A stretch of 64,000 nt of DNA from Phytohabitans suffuscus. Its GTDB lineage: Bacteria; Actinomycetota; Actinomycetes; Mycobacteriales; Micromonosporaceae. The position numbers and the translations under genes were made by a program. Under the pieces are notes generated by a model. It saw nothing but the letters and a program-made list of their open reading frames with translations. It did not search any database and was not told the origin of the DNA. The first letter of the stretch is position 1, and every line of letters starts with the position of its first letter. This document shows, piece by piece, positions 17,333 to 26,696 of the stretch. The stretch spans positions 1,302,001-1,366,000 of the forward strand of contig NZ_AP022871.1 in the NCBI RefSeq assembly GCF_011764565.1, given 5' to 3'.

Positions 17333-18121
17333 ATGAGCGCGCCGTACCGCGGCACCCCCTTCGACCTGGCCGGAACCCTCTTCGACCTGACCGGGAAGGT
17401 CGCGCTGGTCACCGGCGGCAGCCGGGGCCTGGGTGCGGCGATCGGGCTCGGCCTCGCCGCGGCCGGCGCCGACATCGTCGTCGCCAGCCGCGACCTGGAG
17501 TCGTGCCAGCGCCAGGCCGACCGGATCACCGAGCGGACCGGGCGCCAGGCCATGCCGTACGCCGTCCACGTTGGACACTGGGACGAGCTGCCCGGCCTGG
17601 TGCACGCCGCGTACGAGCGGTTCGGCCGGATCGACGTGCTCGTCAACAACGCGGGCATGTCGCCCACCTACGACGCGCTGGAGGAGGTCAGCGAGGCGCT
17701 GTTCGACAAGGTCGTCGGCGTCAACCTCAAGGGGCCGTTCCGCCTCTGCGCGCTCGTCGGCGCGCGCATGGCGGCCGGCGAGGGCGGCAGCATCGTCAAC
17801 ATCTCCAGCGGCGTGGGCGTGCGCCCGCGCGCCGGCGTCCTGCCGTACGCCGCGGCCAAGGCCGGGCTCAACAACCTCACGGTCGGGCTCGCCCACACGT
17901 ACGGCCCGTCGGTGCGCTGCAACGCCGTCGTATGCGGCACCTTCCTGACCGACGTCAGCAGGCACTGGGACCAGGAGGCGTTCGCCGCCCGCGCGGCGAC
18001 CTTCGCCCTGCGCCGCGGCGGCCAGCCCGAAGAGGTCGTCGGCACGGTCCTCTACCTCGCCTCGGCCGCCTCCAGCTTCACGACCGGCGCGATGATCACC
18101 GTGGACGGCGGCCAACCCTAG
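17333..18121 (+). CDS. SDR family oxidoreductase
   Basis: 262 residues from the ATG at 17333, which has GGAAGGAG upstream. The cofactor motif TGGSRGLGAAIG follows VALV; ASRD suggests NADP(H) preference; NNAG and the catalytic YAAAKAG are present. The C-terminus FTTGAMITVDGGQP is canonical. An upstream in-frame extension overlaps the acyl-CoA dehydrogenase and is rejected. Probably a 3-hydroxyacyl-CoA or alcohol dehydrogenase step of the surrounding pathway. Confidence 0.9.
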   Translation: MSAPYRGTPFDLAGTLFDLTGKVALVTGGSRGLGAAIGLGLAAAGADIVVASRDLESCQRQADRITERTGRQAMPYAVHVGHWDELPGLVHAAYERFGRIDVLVNNAGMSPTYDALEEVSEALFDKVVGVNLKGPFRLCALVGARMAAGEGGSIVNISSGVGVRPRAGVLPYAAAKAGLNNLTVGLAHTYGPSVRCNAVVCGTFLTDVSRHWDQEAFAARAATFALRRGGQPEEVVGTVLYLASAASSFTTGAMITVDGGQP

Positions 18122-18160
18122 GGAACTCAACGCCAAGGTCACGGTGGGACACCTACGACG

Positions 18161-19362
18161 CTAGGCGGCGGTGACGCCGAGGGTGCGCAGCGCGGCGCGT
18201 TGGGTGTCGTCGAGGCCGAGCAGTTCGTCGAGCACCTCGTCGGTGTGCTGGCCGATGTCCGGGACGCCGTCGTACGCGGGTCCCGCCGAGCCGGCCAGGT
18301 GGAGCACCGGGCCGGGCATCAGCACGCGGCCGAGCACGTCGTTGCCGGTCAGCTCGACCAGGGTGCGCTCGCGGAAGTGGGGGTCGGCGAGGATGTCGCG
18401 GGCGTCGTTGACGGCTGATGCGACGACCTCGTGCTTTTCCAGTACGGCGAGGATCTCGTCGCGCGGCCGGCTGGCCACCCAGGCGCTGACCTCGGCCTGG
18501 ATCTCGTCGTTGTGCTCCATCCGGGCCACGTTGGTGGCGAACCGCGGGTCCAGCAGGATGTCCGGGCGGCCCATCGCGGTGAACAGGCGTTCGGCGATGG
18601 TCTGGTTGGAGGCGGCGATGGAGAGCCAGCCGCCGTCGGCCGCCTCGTAGACGCCGCGGGGTGAGGCCGAGCCGGTGCCGTTGCCGACCCGGCCCTGGAT
18701 CTCGCCGCTGGCCTGGAACTTCAGGATCATATCGCCGACGATGAACATCAGCGGCTCGTAGAGTGCCACGTCCACGACGTCGCCGGCGCCGGTGCGTTCG
18801 CGGCGGTAGAGCGACATGGCGGTGCCCATCGCGGCGGCGATCCCGGCGATCGAGTCGGCGAAGCCGAACGGCGGCGAGGTCGGCGGGGTCTCCGGCCAGC
18901 CGTTGATGTACGCGAAGCCGCTGCCGGTCTCGGCCACCGTGCCGAAGCCGGGGCGTTCGCGGTACGGGCCGGTCTGCCCGAAGCCGGAGACCCGGGTGAG
19001 CACGAGACCGGGATTGTCCGCGCGGAGCACGTCGTAGCCGAGCCCCACGCCTCCAGCCGGCCCGGACGGAACGACTCGACCACCACGTCGCAGCGGGCGG
19101 CGAGGCGGCGCACCAGGTCGCGCCCCTCGGCCCGGCGCAGGTCCACGGCGACCGACCGCTTTCCGGCGTTGAGCCGGCTGAAGCCCAGCGCCAGGCCGTC
19201 TTTGCGCGGGGTCCACTGGCGGGCGTAGTCACCGGTGCCCGGCGGCTCCACCTTGACCACGTCGGCGCCGAAGTCGCGCAGCATCCGCCCGGCGGTCGGC
19301 GCCGCGTACATCGTGCCCAGCTCCAGCACCCGGACCCCGGCCAGCGGCCGCTCGCCCGTCAT
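18161..19362 (-). pseudogene. CaiB/BaiF family CoA-transferase, frameshifted as read
   Basis: From ATG at 19362 the N-terminus reads LAGVRVLELGTMYAAPTAGRMLRDFGADVVKVE and SRLNAGKRSVAVDLR, typical of class III CoA-transferases. After RLEAWG the frame breaks and continues as GYDVLRADNPGLVLTRVSGFGQTGPY in another frame. The FADSIAG segment contains the aspartate that forms the acyl-enzyme anhydride. Adding one base to the four-base run (plus strand 19043-19046) gives a 400-residue protein. The start overlaps the CitE-like stop by ATGA. It would transfer CoA to a pathway carboxylate. Confidence 0.83.
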
Positions 19363-20237
19363 CGCCGCACCCCGTGCGACGCCAGCCACTCGAGCGCGGT
19401 CTCGTAGTGCGCCCGGTCGACGTGTACGCCCTCGTAGCGCACGGCGCCGGCGCCCTCGGCGACCGCCTTCTCGTACGCCTCGGCGAGCCCGCGGTGGAAC
19501 GCGATCCGCTCCGGGCTCGGCCCGAACACCTCGTTGACGACCGGCACGTGGCGCGGGTGGATGGCGATCATGCCGCGGAAGCCGAGCCGGCGGCCGCGGA
19601 CGGCGAAGGCGCGCAGGCCGTCCAGGTCGTCCAGGCGCTCCCAGAGCCCGGTCACCGGATGGATGCCGGCGCCGCGGCAGGCCAGCAGGACCCGGCTGCG
19701 CAGGAACAGCGTCTCCTCCCCCTCCGGCGTCCACTCGAAGCCCACCGCGCGGGTGATGTCGGCGTGCTCGGCGGTCGGGCCGACCATGGCGGCGACCCGC
19801 GGGCCGGCGGCGATCTCCTCGCAGTGCTGGATCGCCGCGACGGTCTCGGCCGGTACGAACAGGTCGAGCCCGGTGACGCCGTTGCGGCGCTCGAAGTGGT
19901 CGAGCAGCGCGTCGAAGCGGACCGCGTCGGAGGCGCCGGTGACCTTGGGAGCGAAGACGAAGTCCAGGCCGGGGACGACGACCTCCTCCAGGTCGGTCCC
20001 GGCGAGTCCGGTGGCGAGCGGGTTCACCCGTACCCCGATGCCGAGCCGGGGGTCGGCGGACCGCAACCGCGCCACCGAGGCGGCGACCACCGCGCGCGCC
20101 GCGGCCTTCTCGCCGTCCGGGACCGAGTCCTCCAGATCCAGCACGACCGCGTCGGCGCCGCTGGCGGCGGCCTTCTCCGCCCAGCCCGCGCGGTGGCCCG
20201 GGACGAAGAGGATGGAACGGTACGGGCGCAGCGTCAT
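19359..20237 (-). CDS. HpcH/HpaI aldolase/citrate lyase family protein (CitE-like)
   Basis: 292 residues from ATG at 20237. The fold markers are RSILFVPGHRAGWAEKAAASGADAVVLDLEDSVP, where the two acids of DLEDSV belong to the Mg site, FAPKVTGASD, and the C-terminal MIAIHPRHVPVVNEVFGPS. CitE-like stand-alone proteins cleave or hydrolyse 3-hydroxyacyl-CoA thioesters such as malyl-CoA or citramalyl-CoA. It overlaps genes on both sides (CoA-transferase and acyl-CoA ligase). A product such as glyoxylate or acetyl-CoA would link it to the nearby malate synthase; that is inference. Confidence 0.88.
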   Translation of the reverse strand: MTLRPYRSILFVPGHRAGWAEKAAASGADAVVLDLEDSVPDGEKAAARAVVAASVARLRSADPRLGIGVRVNPLATGLAGTDLEEVVVPGLDFVFAPKVTGASDAVRFDALLDHFERRNGVTGLDLFVPAETVAAIQHCEEIAAGPRVAAMVGPTAEHADITRAVGFEWTPEGEETLFLRSRVLLACRGAGIHPVTGLWERLDDLDGLRAFAVRGRRLGFRGMIAIHPRHVPVVNEVFGPSPERIAFHRGLAEAYEKAVAEGAGAVRYEGVHVDRAHYETALEWLASHGVRR

Positions 20238-21873
20238 CCCGCCACCCAGGTCGTACGGTCGGCGGTGTCGGCGGTGATGCCCTCGTCGCGCAGCGCCGCC
20301 TTGCGCACCTTCTCGCTCGGCGTCTTGGGCAGCGACTCGACGAAGCGCAGGAACCGGGGCGTGGCGAACGCCGGGATCTTGCCGGAGCAGAACTCCCACA
20401 GCTCCCCCGGTGCGACCGGCGCACCGGTCACCACGACCGCCATCACCTCGTCCTCCCCGCCTCGACGCCGGCCGGTACACCGATGACGGCGCACTCGCGC
20501 ACCGCCGGGTGCTGCAGGATCGCCTGCTCCACCTCGTACGAGCTGATGTTCTCACCGCGCCGGCGCAGCGCGTCCTTGTAGCGGTCGACGAAGTAGTACC
20601 AGCCCTGCTCGTCGCGGCGCAGCGCGTCACCGGTGTGGAACCACAGGTTGCGCCAGGCCTCGACGGTCTTCTCCGGCATGTTGTAGTAGCCGAGGCTGCA
20701 CGTCCACGGGTGCTTGTAGCGCACCACCAGCTCGCCCACCTCGCCGACCGGCACCTCGCGGTCGGTGTCCGGGTCGACGAGCCGGGCCTCGAACCACTCG
20801 CTGGCCAGCAGCCCGGCCGCGCCGGGCGGGCGGATCTCGCCGTACGGCGACAGGATCGGCGCGCTGGTCTCGGTGAGCCCGAACGCGTCGACGAACGACT
20901 CGACCCCGAACCGCTCCATGAACGCGAGCAGGATCGAGCTGGCGGTCGGCGCCGCGTACACGCAGCGCAGGCGGTTGTCGGCGTCGTCCCAGCGGGGCTT
21001 CTGCTTCCAGACGAAGTCCATCATCACGCCGACGAAGTTGGTGACCGTGACCGCGTCGTCGCGGACGTGGTCGATCCACCGGCTCGCGCTGAACTTGCGC
21101 CGCACGACGACCCGGGCGCCCGCGACGATCGCCGGGTACGCGGCCATGAACTGCGCGTTGCCGTGGAACAGCGGCGTGGTCGTCAGGTACGTGTCGTCCG
21201 CGGTGAGCCGGGTCAGCCAGACGACCTCCTGGCCGAAGAAGTACATCTGGGAGTGCGGCATCGCCACGCCCTTGGAGGGGCCGGTGGTGCCGGAGGTGAA
21301 GAAGATCGAGGCAAGGCTCGTCGGCGACGGGGCCGGGAGCACCAGCCGCTCCCCCTCCAGCAGCGCCTCCCAGGGCTCCGCGCGCCACCCGTTGGCGCGC
21401 AGCAGCGCGATCGCCTTGTCCGCCTGCCCGGTGTCGACGACCCAGAACCGCTCGATGCCGCGGGCGTGCTCGGCGATCGCCACGAAGCGCTCGGCGTGCA
21501 CGTCGTCGACGACCGCCCAGCGCGGCCGTACCGTCTCGGTCTGGTGCCGCAGGAACTCGCCCTCGTAGGCGGTGTTGATCGGCACCTCGACGAGCCCGCC
21601 GACCGCGGTGCCGAACCAGCTGCGGACGAACTGCGACGAGTTCGCCGCCATGACGAGGACCCGGTCGCCGGCCCGCGCGCCGGCCGCGTACCAGGAGCCC
21701 GCGATCGCCTCGGCGTCGGCGAGCGCCTCGGCGTACGTCCACTGCGCCTCCTCGTCCGGGCAGACAAGCACGGTGGCGTGCGGCCGGGACGCGGCGTGCG
21801 CGCGCAGCACGGTGGCCAGCGACCACTCGTCCCGCGGGAAGTTGGGGACGGTTCCGGTGTACTCCCTGACCAT
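20234..21873 (-). pseudogene. Acyl-CoA synthetase (AMP-forming, FadD-like), frameshifted as read
   Basis: The long first part (from 21873) has the adenylate-forming signature FFTSGTTGPSKGVAMPHSQ, VYAAPTASSILLAFMERFG, FGLTETSAPIL and the hinge region YFVDRYKDALRRRGENISSYEVE. It then breaks after VIGVPAGVEAG. The remaining C-terminal piece, EDEVMAVVVTGAPVAPGELW through ESLPKTPSEKVRKAAL (with the acyl-adenylation lysine region), is in another frame and ends at 20234. One base added to the four-base run (plus strand 20455-20458) gives 546 residues. It would activate the pathway acid to its CoA ester. Confidence 0.86.
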
Positions 21874-21889
21874 GTCCTCGCCCTCTCCG

Positions 21890-23062
21890 CTAGCGGCGCT
21901 GGTCGAAGGAGCGCCCGAGCATCTCCGAGACGATCCTGATCCGCTGCATCGTCGGCGTACCGCCGGCCAGCGCCCAGCCGTGCGCGTCGCGGTGCAGGCG
22001 TTCGATGCCGTACTCCTCGGTGTAGCCGTTGCCGCCGTGCAACTGCATCGCCAGGTCGGAGACGCGCTTGGCCATCTCGTTGGCGGTGCACTTGGCCAGC
22101 GACACCTCCAGCGGCACCGGCATCCCGGTACCGGCGTGGTGCGCCGCCCGCAGCAGCAGCTGCCGCGCGGCCTCCACCTGCATCATCATGTCCGCGAGCG
22201 TCAGCTGGATGTTCTGGAACTCGATCAGCGGCTTGCCGAACTGGACGCGGTCCTGCGCGTACCGCAGGCTGCGGTCGAGCGCGGCCTGCCCGATCGCCAG
22301 GCTCATCGTGGCGTTGCCCAGCCGCTCGATGGAGAACGCGGTGAAGAGCTTGCGGAAGCCACCCGCGCCGACCAGCAGGTTCCGCTCGGGCACCTCGACG
22401 TCGTCGAAGATCACGTCGGCGCTGGGGATGCCGCGAAAGCCCATCAGGCGCTCGGGCTGGCCGAAGCTGACGCCGGGGCGGTCGGCCTCGACGATGAGCG
22501 CGCCGATGCCCTTGGCGCCGGGGGCGTCCGAGATGCGCGCGTACACGAGGTAGCTGTCGGCCTCGCTGCCGTTGGAGATCCAGCGCTTGGTGCCGTTCAC
22601 CGTGTACCGGCCGCCGGCGAGCTTGGCCCGGGTGGTCATGTCGGTGGCCGCGGAGCCGGCGTCCGGCTCGGAGATCGCCACGGCCATCGTCGTCTCGCCG
22701 CTGATGATCGGGGGCAGGAAGCGCTTGCGCTGCTCCTCCGTGCCGAGGTGGTTCACCACCTGGGCCGGCCCGGTGTTCGCCTCGAACACCTGGAACGCGG
22801 CCGGCCGGCACTCCTTGGCCAGCTCCTCGATCACCACCAGGGCGTCGATGACCGGCCGGGCGGAGCCGCCGTACAGCTCCCGGTGCGAGATGCCGAGCAG
22901 CCCGAGCGACCCGAGGTAGCGGCGCTCCTCCAGCGGAAACCTGGTGCGCTCGCGGTCCCACAGCTCCGCGTTGGGCGCGTAGCGCTCGCGGGCCAGCTGC
23001 CGGGCCGCGTCCTGGATCTCCTCGCGCCCCTCGCTCCAGGACATGCCGTCAAGATTCGTCAC
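21890..23062 (-). CDS. Acyl-CoA dehydrogenase
   Basis: 390 residues from a GTG at 23062 that follows GGGAGG five bases away. Conserved blocks: AVAISEPDAGSAATDMTT, RWISNGSEADSYLVYARI, SFGQPERLMGFRGIPSADVIFDDVEVP, RSLRYAQDRVQFGKPLIEFQNIQ and MQLHGGNGYTEEYGIERLHRDA. It is only distantly related to the acyl-CoA dehydrogenase at 16054-17190. It heads the four-gene minus-strand operon with the ligase, CitE-like and CoA-transferase genes and is divergent from the thiolase. Confidence 0.93.
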   Translation of the reverse strand: MTNLDGMSWSEGREEIQDAARQLARERYAPNAELWDRERTRFPLEERRYLGSLGLLGISHRELYGGSARPVIDALVVIEELAKECRPAAFQVFEANTGPAQVVNHLGTEEQRKRFLPPIISGETTMAVAISEPDAGSAATDMTTRAKLAGGRYTVNGTKRWISNGSEADSYLVYARISDAPGAKGIGALIVEADRPGVSFGQPERLMGFRGIPSADVIFDDVEVPERNLLVGAGGFRKLFTAFSIERLGNATMSLAIGQAALDRSLRYAQDRVQFGKPLIEFQNIQLTLADMMMQVEAARQLLLRAAHHAGTGMPVPLEVSLAKCTANEMAKRVSDLAMQLHGGNGYTEEYGIERLHRDAHGWALAGGTPTMQRIRIVSEMLGRSFDQRR

Positions 23063-23114
23063 ATGGGCCTCCCTGCTATTGATGCTATTGGTATGCAGGG
23101 ATAGGTTGTCAAGC
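23063..23114. promoter_or_regulatory. Divergent promoter/operator region between acyl-CoA dehydrogenase and thiolase
   Basis: Only 52 bp separate the two starts. CCCTGC at 23071-23076 and GCAGGG at 23096-23101 form outer inverted arms around the AT-rich core TATTGATGCTATTGGTAT. This is the most likely binding place for a regulator of both operons. Confidence 0.5.
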
Positions 23115-24254
23115 ATGGGAGCCGCCTTGATCGTCGACGCCGTCCGTTCTCCGATGGGTCGAGGAAAGGCCGGTGGCGCGCTGTCCGGGACGCATCCGGT
23201 CGATCTGCTCGCCGGCGTGCTCGCGGCTCTGGTGGAGCGCACCGGCATCGACCCGGCCACCGTCGACGACGTGCTCGTCGGCTGCGTCGGCCAGAACCTC
23301 GAGCAGTCCGCCACCCCCGGCCGGCAGGCCTGGCTCGCGGCCGGGTACCCGGAACACGTGCCGTCCGTGACGATCGAGCGCAAGTGCGGCTCCAGCCAGC
23401 AGGCGGTCGACTTCGCGCACTGGGGCATCGCGGCCGGCGCGTACGACCTGGCCGTCGCGGGTGGCGTCGAGTCGATGAGCCGGGTCCCGATGGGCTCCGC
23501 CCGCGGCGACGCCGACCCGTTCGGCCCCGCCGTCCGGGCCCGCTACCCGCGACTGGTGCCGCAGGGGGTGTCGGCCGAGTTGGTCGCGGAGAGGTGGAAG
23601 CTGTCCCGCGGCGACCTCGACGCCTTCGCCGCCCGCTCCCACCGGCTCGCGGCACGGGCGAGCTTCGCCGGCGAGATCGTCCCGATCGGCGGAGTGACCG
23701 TGGACGAGACGATCCGCCCCGGCACGTCGGTCGAGGTGCTCGCCGGCCTGCGCACGTCGTTCAAGAGCGCCGCGTTTCCCGAGCTGGACCTGAAAGTCAC
23801 CGCCGGCAACAGCTCCCAGCTCACCGACGGCGCCGCCGCGCTGCTGCTGGCCAGCGAGGAACGGGCCGCCGCGCTGGGACTGCGCCCGCGCGCCCGGATC
23901 GTCGCCTCGGCGGTCTGCGGCGACGACCCGGTGATGATGCTGACCGGCCCGATCCCGGCTACGCGCAAGGTCCTGGCCAAGGCCGGCCTCTCGATCGGCG
24001 ACATCGACGCGGTCGAGGTCAACGAGGCGTTCGCGCCCGTACCGCTGGCCTGGCTCGCCGAGTTCGACCTGGACCCCGAGCGGCTCAACCCGCGCGGCGG
24101 CGCGATCGCGCTGGGACACCCGCTCGGCGCCTCCGGTGCCCGGCTGATGACCACGCTGATCAACCATCTTGAGCAGACCGGCGGCCGGTACGGGCTGCAG
24201 ACCATGTGCGAGGCCGGCGGCATGGCCAACGCCACCGTCATCGAGCGGCTCTGA
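23115..24254 (+). CDS. Acetyl-CoA C-acyltransferase (thiolase)
   Basis: 379 residues. The nucleophilic cysteine lies in SVTIERKCGSSQQAVDFA, the second cysteine and histidine sites are in MCEAGGMANATVIERL and GGAIALGHPLGASGARL, and VEVNEAFAPVPLAW is the usual NEAF block. It cleaves 3-ketoacyl-CoA to acetyl-CoA (or propionyl-CoA) and a shortened acyl-CoA. It leads a plus-strand operon with an SDR and an enoyl-CoA hydratase, forming a beta-oxidation module. Confidence 0.94.
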   Translation: MGAALIVDAVRSPMGRGKAGGALSGTHPVDLLAGVLAALVERTGIDPATVDDVLVGCVGQNLEQSATPGRQAWLAAGYPEHVPSVTIERKCGSSQQAVDFAHWGIAAGAYDLAVAGGVESMSRVPMGSARGDADPFGPAVRARYPRLVPQGVSAELVAERWKLSRGDLDAFAARSHRLAARASFAGEIVPIGGVTVDETIRPGTSVEVLAGLRTSFKSAAFPELDLKVTAGNSSQLTDGAAALLLASEERAAALGLRPRARIVASAVCGDDPVMMLTGPIPATRKVLAKAGLSIGDIDAVEVNEAFAPVPLAWLAEFDLDPERLNPRGGAIALGHPLGASGARLMTTLINHLEQTGGRYGLQTMCEAGGMANATVIERL

Positions 24255-24270
24255 GAATGCGGGAGGGTCC

Positions 24271-25029
24271 TTGAAGATCGATCAGGCCAGCGCGGTCGTC
24301 ACCGGCGGCGCTTCGGGGCTCGGGCTCGCCACCGCGCGGCGCCTGCGCGAGGCGGGCGCGGCGGTGGTGCTCCTCGACCTGCCCACCTCCGCCGGCGAGG
24401 CGGTCGCCAAGGAGATCGGGGCGGTCTTCGCGCCCGCCGACGTCACCGACCCGGTCGCGGTGGAGGCGGCCCTGGACGCCGCCGAGGCCGCCGGACCGGT
24501 CCGCGCGCTCGTGCACTGCGCCGGCCGCGGCGGCACGGTGCGCCTGGTCGACCGCGACGGCAACGCCGGCGACCTGGAGCTCTACGAGAAGCTGGTTCGC
24601 ATCAACCTGGTCGGGACTTTCAACGTGCTCCGGCTGGCCGCCGCGCGGATGGCCCGCAACGAGCCGCTCGACGGCGAGCGCGGCGTCTGCGTGCTCACCG
24701 CGTCGGTCGCCGCCTGGGAGGGGCAGATCGGGCAGATCCCGTACGCCTCCGCCAAGGCCGGCGTGGTCGGCATGACCCTCGTGGCCGCGCGCGACCTGGC
24801 CAGCAAGCTGATCCGGGTCGCCACCATCGCGCCCGGCATCTTCGACACGCCGATCCTCGACCGGTTCTCCGACGAGATCAAGCAGGGGCTGGCCACGTCG
24901 ATCCCGCACCCGGCCCGGCTCGGCCAGCCCGACGAGTTCGCCCGGCTCGCCCTGCACATCGTCGACAACCCGATGATCAACGGGGAGACGATCCGGCTGG
25001 ACGGCGCGGTGCGGATGCAGCCCCGATGA
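24271..25029 (+). CDS. SDR family oxidoreductase (3-hydroxyacyl-CoA dehydrogenase type 2-like)
   Basis: 252 residues from a TTG at 24271 with GGGAGG four bases upstream, which decides the start. TGGASGLGLATARRL is the cofactor site; LLDLPTS has the aspartate expected for NAD(H); YASAKAGVVGM carries the catalytic Tyr and Lys. The overall pattern, including APGIFDTPIL and ALHIVDNPMINGETIRLDGAVRM, is that of HSD10-type 3-hydroxyacyl-CoA dehydrogenases. That fits its place between thiolase and enoyl-CoA hydratase. Confidence 0.92.
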   Translation: MKIDQASAVVTGGASGLGLATARRLREAGAAVVLLDLPTSAGEAVAKEIGAVFAPADVTDPVAVEAALDAAEAAGPVRALVHCAGRGGTVRLVDRDGNAGDLELYEKLVRINLVGTFNVLRLAAARMARNEPLDGERGVCVLTASVAAWEGQIGQIPYASAKAGVVGMTLVAARDLASKLIRVATIAPGIFDTPILDRFSDEIKQGLATSIPHPARLGQPDEFARLALHIVDNPMINGETIRLDGAVRMQPR

Positions 25030-25784
25030 GCGTCCTCGTCGAGCGGCACGACCGGGTGCTGGTGGCGACCATCAACCGGCCCGAGGCGCGCAACGCGATC
25101 AACACGGCGGCGGCCGAGGGCATCGCCGCCGCCCTCACCGAGCTGGACGAGAGCGACGACCTCAGCGTCGGCGTGCTCACCGGTGCCGGCAAGGGCTTCT
25201 GCGCCGGCATGGACCTCAAGGCGTTCCTCGCCGGTGAGCGCCCCGCCGTGCCGGGCCGCGGGTTCGCCGGCATCGTGGAACGGCCGCCGGCCAAGCCGCT
25301 GATCGCCGCGGTCGAGGGGTTCGCGGTCGCCGGCGGCTTCGAGATCGCGCTGGCCTGCGACCTCATCGTGGCCGCCGAGGACGCGACGTTCGGGCTGCCC
25401 GAGGTGCGGCGCGGCCTGCTGCCCGGCGGCGGTGGGCTGCTGCGGCTGCCGACCCGCGTCCCGTACGCCGTCGCCCTCGAATGGATCCTCACCGGCCGGC
25501 GGGTGACCGCCCGCGAGGCGCACGCAGCCGGCCTGGTCAGCCGCCTGGCCGGCACCGGGACCGCCCTGGCGACCGCGCTCGACCTCGCCCGGGAGATCGC
25601 CCGGAACGCGCCGCTGGCGGTCCGCGCGGCGAAGCGGATCGTCGTGGAGTCGCCCTCCTGGCCGGCCGGCGAGGCGTTCGCGCGGCAGCGGGAGATCTAC
25701 GAACCGGTGCGCTCCTCGCAGGACGCGATCGAGGGAGCGCGAGCCTTCACCGAGAAGCGCGAGCCGAACTGGCGCGGCGCCTGA
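25026..25784 (+). CDS. Enoyl-CoA hydratase/isomerase family protein
   Basis: 252 residues, overlapping the SDR stop by ATGA. Crotonase motifs: NRPEARNAINTA, GAGKGFCAGMDLKAF, AAVEGFAVAGGFEIALACDL and ATFGLPEVRRGLLPGGGGLLRLP. The glutamate in LPEV is at the place of a catalytic acid in hydratases. It completes a thiolase-dehydrogenase-hydratase module. A tandem repeat starts right after its stop codon. Confidence 0.93.
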   Translation: MSVLVERHDRVLVATINRPEARNAINTAAAEGIAAALTELDESDDLSVGVLTGAGKGFCAGMDLKAFLAGERPAVPGRGFAGIVERPPAKPLIAAVEGFAVAGGFEIALACDLIVAAEDATFGLPEVRRGLLPGGGGLLRLPTRVPYAVALEWILTGRRVTAREAHAAGLVSRLAGTGTALATALDLAREIARNAPLAVRAAKRIVVESPSWPAGEAFARQREIYEPVRSSQDAIEGARAFTEKREPNWRGA

Positions 25785-25789
25785 CCGTC

Positions 25790-25918
25790 ACGCCGGGCCG
25801 CGTCTTCGCGTCACCGCGGGCCAGGTCTTCGCGTCACCGCGGGGCCGCGCCTTCGCGTCACCGCGCGGGGCTGGTCGCCGCGTCACCGCGCGGGGCTGGT
25901 CTTCGCGTCACCGCGGGT
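25790..25918. repeat. Tandem repeat of about 23-25 bp between convergent genes
   Basis: Five units plus a partial one, each containing GCGTCACCGCG followed by a GC-rich part ending GTCTTC or similar. The last unit includes the stop codon and last codons of the amidohydrolase gene. Unit lengths vary (about 23-25 bp) and there are no unique spacers, so it is not a CRISPR array. It occupies the place where a bidirectional terminator would be expected. Confidence 0.75.
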
Positions 25919-26696
25919 CGAGCAGGCCGGCCAGCGTGCCGCCGAGGATCGCCTCCTCCTCGGCCGGGTCCAGGCCGAGCGAGCGGATCGTGGCGATCTC
26001 CGCGGCCGGGTCGGCCATCGGCCAGTCCGAGCCGAACACGACCCGGTGCGCCCCGTGCCGCCGGATGATCGCGCGCAGCCGCTCGGGGTCCAGCTCGGCC
26101 AGGCGCGGCGGCCAGGACGTCTCCAGCAGCAGCGGCGAGCCGAGCACCTCGACCTCGGCCTCGGCCAGCCGGTGGTACCCGCCGTAGTGGCAGGCGATCA
26201 GCGTCAGGTCGGGCACCGCGTCGCGCAGGATCCGCAGGCTCCGCGGCGCCCCCCGCTCGTTGGCCGCCTCGTCACCGCCCGCGCCGGCGTGCGTGACGAC
26301 CACGATGCCCTCCGCGGCCAGCCCGCGCGCGATGTCGATCACCCGGGGATCGGCCAGCGACAGCTCCTGGAAGAGCGGATGCAGCTTGACGCCGCGGATC
26401 CCGTTGTCCGCGAGCGAGCGCAGGTTCTCCTCGACCGGAAGGTCCGGGTGCACGGTGCCGAACGGGGTGAGCCGGGTCCGGTCGATCGAGCCGATGAACT
26501 CGTTGGCGCGACGCACGGTGCGGGCCGTGTTCGCGATGCCGAGGCAGACCGCGCGGTCGACCCCGGCCGCGTCCATGGTCCGCAGCAGCCCACCGACGGT
26601 CCCGTCGAAGACCGGGTCGAGGGCGGCCGGCCGGCTGGCGAGCACCTGCGGGGCGATGTGGTCGGGCCACACGTGACAGTGGATGTCGACAATCAT
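25908..26696 (-). CDS. Amidohydrolase family protein (ACMSD/TIM-barrel decarboxylase-hydrolase type)
   Basis: 262 residues of the amidohydrolase_2 type. The N-terminal metal site is DIHCHVWPDH; GVKLHP, THAGAGG, CHYGGYH and the C-terminal FGSDWPM (metal-binding or catalytic Asp) follow in order. The family includes ACMSD-like decarboxylases and lactone hydrolases. It is transcribed toward the beta-oxidation module and has its own upstream AT-rich region (about 26710-26735). Its 3' end is part of the tandem repeat at 25790-25918. Substrate unknown. Confidence 0.88.
   Translation of the reverse strand: MIVDIHCHVWPDHIAPQVLASRPAALDPVFDGTVGGLLRTMDAAGVDRAVCLGIANTARTVRRANEFIGSIDRTRLTPFGTVHPDLPVEENLRSLADNGIRGVKLHPLFQELSLADPRVIDIARGLAAEGIVVVTHAGAGGDEAANERGAPRSLRILRDAVPDLTLIACHYGGYHRLAEAEVEVLGSPLLLETSWPPRLAELDPERLRAIIRRHGAHRVVFGSDWPMADPAAEIATIRSLGLDPAEEEAILGGTLAGLLDPR

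Noticed and set aside
25785..25918. CRISPR-like array
   Set aside because: Repeats are adjacent with no unique spacers and unequal unit lengths; no cas genes are present.
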